Of a stretch of 64,000 bases of DNA, positions 60,609-64,000 are shown one piece after another (position 1 is the stretch's first letter; each line of letters opens with the position of its first letter). The notes below the pieces were generated by a model. The model searched no databases, was not told where the DNA came from, and saw only the letters and a list, made by a program, of their open reading frames with translations. Position numbers and translations under genes: made by a program. The stretch spans positions 1 through 64,000 of the forward strand of contig NZ_MUBA01000085.1 in assembly GCF_002154575.1 (NCBI RefSeq), given 5' to 3'. Source of the DNA: Streptomyces bobili (GTDB lineage: Bacteria > Actinomycetota > Actinomycetes > Streptomycetales > Streptomycetaceae).

Positions 60609-60624
60609 CAGGCCTTCATTTGTG

Positions 60625-60648
60625 CCACTAATCAAACTTGCATAGTGG
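60625..60648. promoter_or_regulatory. Putative PadR-type operator 1
   Basis: CCACTAATCAAACTTGCATAGTGG has 9 of 12 paired positions and stands out as AT-rich. It lies 17 bp after the PadR stop codon and upstream of the transporter genes. Confidence 0.65.
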
Positions 60649-60670
60649 GTCGCCGGTGCTCTAGCTTGAG

Positions 60671-60692
60671 CAGTGGTCAAATTTGATTACTG
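60671..60692. promoter_or_regulatory. Putative PadR-type operator 2
   Basis: CAGTGGTCAAATTTGATTAC plus TG has 9 of 11 paired positions with a perfect TCAAATTTGA core. With operator 1 it would flank or overlap the promoter of the transporter operon. Confidence 0.68.
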
Positions 60693-60798
60693 ACCCTGAG
60701 TGCCGTTCGTTCCCGCCCTTCCACCCTCAGGGGTCCGCTCCGTGCGCCGACCGTGGCGCGAGGGCCCTCGTGGCGCATCAGGACCGAGGAGTCACAGA

Positions 60799-61779
60799 TT
60801 GAGTTCGCAATCCACCCTTGCCATCGAGACATCGGGTCTCGTCAAGAGCTTCGGTGAGACCCGCGCCGTCGACGGCGTCGACCTCGCCATCCCCCAGGGC
60901 GTCGTGTACGGCGTGCTGGGACCCAACGGCGCCGGCAAGACGACGACGATCCGGATGCTGGCCACCCTGCTCACCCCCGACGGCGGCACCGCCAAGGTGC
61001 TCGGGCACGACGTCGTCAGGGAGGCCGAGGCGGTACGCAGCCGGGTCAGCCTCACCGGCCAGTTCGCCTCCATCGACGAGGATCTCACCGCCACAGAGAA
61101 CCTGACGCTGCTGGCCCGCCTGCTGGGCTTCTCCCGCTCACAGGCCGCGGAGCGCTCCGAGGAACTGCTCGCGGCGTTCGACCTGACCAAGGCGGCCGGG
61201 CGGCAGTCCAAGACCTTCTCCGGCGGCATGCGCCGGCGGCTCGACATCGCCGCCAGCCTCGTCGTCACCCCCGACCTGCTCTTCCTGGACGAGCCGACCA
61301 CCGGCCTCGACCCGCGCAGCCGCGGCCAGGTGTGGGACAGCGTGCGGGCCATGGTGGCACTGGGCACCACGATCCTGCTCACCACCCAGTACCTCGACGA
61401 GGCCGACCAACTGGCCGACCGGATCGCCGTCATCGACCACGGCCGGGTCATCGCCGAGGGCACCACCGGCGAGTTGAAGGCATCGGTGGGCACGGGAGCC
61501 CTGCACGTCCGGCTCGTGAACGCCGAAAGCCGCCCCGAGGCCTCCCAGTTGCTCACCCGGGCACTGGCGGCCCCGGTCTTCCAGGAGTCCGATCCGTTCG
61601 CGCTCTCCGTGCGCACGGACGACTCCGAACGGGTCGCCAAGGCCCTCACCGAACTCGCCCACTCCGAGATCGCCGTCGCCGACTTCGCGTTCGGCCGGCC
61701 CAGTCTCGACGAGGTCTTCCTGGCCCTGACCGGGCGCCCCGCACAGGAGGACACCGACACCCAGGAGGACGCCGCATGA
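60799..61779 (+). CDS. Daunorubicin-resistance-type ABC transporter ATPase (DrrA-like)
   Basis: The 326-residue product starts at a TTG (60799) behind GAGGAG. It has Walker [15 protein letters not shown], signature [12 protein letters not shown] and Walker [17 protein letters not shown]. The C-terminal DrrA-type extension ([20 protein letters not shown]) includes the conserved LDEVF motif. It powers export of the anthracycline and gives self-resistance. It overlaps the permease gene by 4 nt. Confidence 0.93.
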   Translation: MSSQSTLAIETSGLVKSFGETRAVDGVDLAIPQGVVYGVLGPNGAGKTTTIRMLATLLTPDGGTAKVLGHDVVREAEAVRSRVSLTGQFASIDEDLTATENLTLLARLLGFSRSQAAERSEELLAAFDLTKAAGRQSKTFSGGMRRRLDIAASLVVTPDLLFLDEPTTGLDPRSRGQVWDSVRAMVALGTTILLTTQYLDEADQLADRIAVIDHGRVIAEGTTGELKASVGTGALHVRLVNAESRPEASQLLTRALAAPVFQESDPFALSVRTDDSERVAKALTELAHSEIAVADFAFGRPSLDEVFLALTGRPAQEDTDTQEDAA

Positions 61780-62630
61780 CCCTCACCTCCGAGACGGCCG
61801 CGATCCCCGGCGCGCACACCGACGCCCTGCGCAAGGCCCTCACCAGCCAGATCCGCCCCTCCCGCCCCAACCCGCTGACCGCCGTACGGGTCTCGGCCTG
61901 GCGGACGATGCGGAAGATGAAGCACTACGGCGTGGCCGTGCTGTTCGACGTCACGCTGATGCCGATCATCTTCCTGCTGACCTTCACCTACCTCTTCGGC
62001 GGCGCGTTCGCCGGATCGACGAAGGAGTACCTCCAGTACTTCCTGCCGGGCGTCCTCGTCCAGACGGTCGTCATGCCCACGGTCTACACCGGCACCGCGC
62101 TCAACATGGACATCACCAAGGGCATCTACGACCGCTTCCGCACGCTGCCGTTCTGGCAGCCGGCCACCATCGTGGGCAGCCTCCTCGGTGACGTCGTCCG
62201 CTACGTACTGGCCCTCACCACGACGATGAGCGTCGGCCTCGCCCTGGGCTTCCGCCCCGACGGCGGGGTGGGTGGCGTCCTCGCCGCGATGCTCCTGCTG
62301 CTGGTCTTCGCCCTGAGCGTCAGCTGGATCTTCGCCGCCCTCGGCGTGGTCGCCAAGGCACCCGAGACGGTGTCCGGCACCAGCATGCTGGTGATGTTCC
62401 CCCTCGTCTTCACGAGCAACATCTTCGTGGAGCCCGACACCATGCCCGGCTGGATGGAGGCGATCGTCGAGATCAACCCGGTCAGCGACGCCGCCACCGC
62501 AGTACGCGGACTGGTCCACGGCAACGCGAGCGGCGCCGACATCGGCTCGGTCCTGCTGGCCTGCGCGATCATCACGGCGATCTTCGCCCCGCTGACGATG
62601 TACCTGTACCGCGCCAAGAGCCGCGGCTAG
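61776..62630 (+). CDS. ABC-2 type permease (DrrB-like)
   Basis: The 284-residue product is an ABC-2 membrane subunit with a cytoplasmic N-terminus (residues 1-50) and six membrane segments. It carries the DrrB-like [14 protein letters not shown] and [20 protein letters not shown] motifs and a late [20 protein letters not shown] loop. It forms the membrane channel for the DrrA-like ATPase. Length is normal for DrrB. Confidence 0.93.
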   Translation: MTLTSETAAIPGAHTDALRKALTSQIRPSRPNPLTAVRVSAWRTMRKMKHYGVAVLFDVTLMPIIFLLTFTYLFGGAFAGSTKEYLQYFLPGVLVQTVVMPTVYTGTALNMDITKGIYDRFRTLPFWQPATIVGSLLGDVVRYVLALTTTMSVGLALGFRPDGGVGGVLAAMLLLLVFALSVSWIFAALGVVAKAPETVSGTSMLVMFPLVFTSNIFVEPDTMPGWMEAIVEINPVSDAATAVRGLVHGNASGADIGSVLLACAIITAIFAPLTMYLYRAKSRG

Positions 62631-62649
62631 CCCTTCGGGGCCCCACGAC

Positions 62650-62728
62650 GAGCCACGGCAGCCAGGACCGGTCGTCATCCCCCGCCGGCCGCCCCTGAGC
62701 TGCCGTGGCTCCCGGCCGTACGGCCGGG
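62650..62728. terminator. Paired hairpins after the transporter operon
   Basis: GAGCCACGGCAGC (62650-62662) pairs perfectly with 62699-62711. It is followed at once by the 18-nt palindrome CCCGGCCGTACGGCCGGG (62711-62728). One or both probably end the drrAB-like transcript. Confidence 0.7.
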
Positions 62729-62772
62729 GATATAGGCCAGGAACCGGCCTCGATCCCCGCTACCGTCCTCGT

Positions 62773-63891
62773 ATGAGGAAGACGAGGACGACGTCCACCG
62801 CCCCGGCCCCGCTGCTCGGCCCCCGCGCCCTCAACCGGGCCACCCTCGACCGCCAACTCCTCCTGAGCCGGTCCGCGCTGTCGGCCAAGGCCGCGGTGGA
62901 GCACCTCCTCGGTCTCCAGGCCCAGAACGTGAAACCGCCGTACTTCGCTCTCGCCGCCCGTCTCGACGGCTTCGCGCCGGAGCAGCTGTCGGCGCTCATG
63001 GCCGACCGCGAGGCCGTCCGCATCGTGACCATGCGCTCGACCATCCACACGCACACCGCGGACGACTGCCTGACGCTGAGGCCGCTGGTGCAGCCCGCCC
63101 GCGACCGGGAGCTGACGATCTTCCGCAAAGGGCTGCAGGGAGTCGACCTCGACCGGCTGGCCGCCCTCGCCCGTGACCTCGTGGAGGCCGAGCCGCGCAC
63201 CATGAATCAGTTGCGGGAAGTGCTGTCCGACGAGTGGCCCGACGCCGATCCGCAGGCCCTCGCGATCGCCGCCCGCTGCAAGCTCCCGCTGGTCCAGATC
63301 ACCCCGCGCGGGCTGTGGGGCAGGAGCGGGCAGGTCGTGCTCACCACCGCCGAACACTGGCTGGGCCGCCCCGCGGAGCCGGCCCCGGCACCCGACGCCG
63401 TCGCCCTGCGCTACCTCGCCGCCTTCGGCCCGGCCTCCGTCAAGGACATGCAGACCTGGTCCGGACTGACCCGGCTGCGCGAGGTCTTCGAACGCCTGCG
63501 CCCGCGGCTCGTCACCTTCCGCGACGAGAACGGCGTCGAGCTCTTCGACCTGCCCGACGCCCCGCGCCCGGACCCGGACACCCCGGCCCCGCCGCGTTTC
63601 CTGCCCGAGTTCGACAACCTGCTGCTCTCCCACGCCGACCGCGCCCGGGTCGTCCCGCCCGAGCACCACGGCCGTTCCTGGCAGGGCAACCAGGCCTACC
63701 GCACACTCCTCGTCGACGGTTTCCTCGCCGGGGTGTGGAAGCTGGAGGCGGACGCCCTCGTCGTCGAGCCGTTCACCCCGCTCGGCAGGCAACGGCAACA
63801 GGAGGTGACGGGCGAGGGGGAGCGGCTGCTGAAGGCGATGTACGGGGAGGCGGCGTCGTACGACATCCGTTTCGGCGCGGTGCTCCGGTAG
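62773..63891 (+). CDS. AlkZ/YcaQ-like winged-helix DNA glycosylase (HTH_42)
   Basis: The 372-residue product is an HTH_42 protein with the catalytic QxQ pair at Gln49 and Gln51 (LLGLQAQNVKP), RIVTMRSTIHTHTADD, and a C-terminal LVDGFLAGVWKLE stretch. AlkZ, HedH4 and TxnU4 remove bulky or crosslinked bases made by DNA-damaging antibiotics and give producers resistance. It sits just beyond the DrrAB-like transporter genes. Housekeeping HTH_42 genes are also common in Streptomyces, so membership in the cluster is not proven. Confidence 0.85.
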   Translation: MRKTRTTSTAPAPLLGPRALNRATLDRQLLLSRSALSAKAAVEHLLGLQAQNVKPPYFALAARLDGFAPEQLSALMADREAVRIVTMRSTIHTHTADDCLTLRPLVQPARDRELTIFRKGLQGVDLDRLAALARDLVEAEPRTMNQLREVLSDEWPDADPQALAIAARCKLPLVQITPRGLWGRSGQVVLTTAEHWLGRPAEPAPAPDAVALRYLAAFGPASVKDMQTWSGLTRLREVFERLRPRLVTFRDENGVELFDLPDAPRPDPDTPAPPRFLPEFDNLLLSHADRARVVPPEHHGRSWQGNQAYRTLLVDGFLAGVWKLEADALVVEPFTPLGRQRQQEVTGEGERLLKAMYGEAASYDIRFGAVLR

Positions 63892-63928
63892 GGCCGGGGC
63901 GGCCGGGGGCCGTACGAGGACGTGGAGA

Positions 63929-63969
63929 GGGGGCGCTGCGGGCCGCTCGTGGAGGCTCGCAGCGCCCCC
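63929..63969 (+). terminator. Terminator after the glycosylase gene
   Basis: GGGGGCGCTGCG (63929-63940) pairs perfectly with 63958-63969 across a 17-nt loop. Confidence 0.85.
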
Positions 63970-64000
63970 CGGTCTTTCACCTGAGGGGTGCTCAGGGGTT

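Noticed and set aside
1..64000. tRNA, rRNA, riboswitches or intact insertion sequences
   Set aside because: I looked for CCA-ended cloverleafs, conserved rRNA stretches, B12/TPP-type boxes and transposase motifs in the intergenic DNA and found none that I could support by eye.

Overview
The window is high-GC actinobacterial DNA and almost certainly Streptomyces. Coding sequence is strongly GC-biased in third positions, there are many GTG/TTG starts and 4-nt start/stop overlaps, and the gene families are typical: SARP regulators, a DUF2637 membrane protein, a PucR/xanthine dehydrogenase island, a GH43-AbfB arabinofuranosidase, and a type II polyketide synthase with deoxysugar genes.

Left part (1-23,100) is chromosomal housekeeping and accessory DNA. 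It holds a truncated HTH membrane protein, a secreted protein, an anti-sigma-type ATPase, a DUF2637 protein, and a FhuF-like ferric reductase behind an iron box. A purine-catabolism island follows: PucR, a three-subunit xanthine dehydrogenase, an NCS2 purine permease and an XdhC chaperone. After it come a stand-alone LanC-like protein, an SRPBCC protein, a secreted GH43 arabinofuranosidase divergent from a TetR regulator across a LacI-type operator, a GNAT protein and NAD kinase.

Middle part (23,199-27,830) is a small locus that looks like a minimal RiPP system. A 59-codon gene (27,651-27,830, minus strand) encodes an acidic leader followed by a Cys/Ser/Thr-rich tail. Its stop codon overlaps the start of a fused leader-binding/YcaO cyclodehydratase gene. 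A DesK-type kinase gene lies downstream and a NarL-type response regulator gene converges on it. No azoline dehydrogenase, protease or dedicated exporter is visible nearby. This is the best candidate here for an undescribed system.

Right part (28,101-63,891) is a nearly complete anthracycline cluster of the aclacinomycin/cinerubin type. The aglycone genes are KS-alpha, KS-beta, ACP, a DpsC-like KSIII, a DpsD-like acyltransferase, a 9-ketoreductase, an aromatase (unusually fused to an NTF2-like domain), a DpsY/AknW-type cyclase, an ABM oxygenase, an AknG/DnrC-type methyltransferase, an AknH/DnrD-type cyclase and a candidate AknU/DnrE reductase. Together they should build a propionate-started aklavinone-type aglycone. 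The sugar genes cover nucleotidylyltransferase, 4,6-dehydratase, 2,3-dehydratase, 3-ketoreductase, 3-aminotransferase, 3-dehydrase, 3,5-epimerase, 4-ketoreductase and two N-methyltransferases. With an AknS/AknT-type pair, a second AknK-type glycosyltransferase and a Tat-exported AknOx-like flavoenzyme, they point to a rhodosamine, 2-deoxyfucose and oxidised rhodinose chain. A SnoaL-like/NmrA-like pair suggests C-1 hydroxylation, so a cinerubin-like product is my best guess. No RdmB, RdmC or RdmE homologue is seen.

Regulation is readable from the DNA. Heptamer direct repeats with 11-bp spacing, the typical SARP pattern, occur in the divergent promoters near 30.3, 36.6, 39.3, 47.25 and 53.8 kb, matching the two SARP genes. 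A separate AT-rich palindrome occurs twice between the PadR-type regulator and the DrrAB-like transporter and once before an F420-type nitroreductase gene, suggesting a drug-responsive export/detoxification regulon. An AlkZ-like DNA glycosylase next to the transporter may give self-resistance. No rRNA, tRNA, CRISPR array or intact insertion sequence was recognised.
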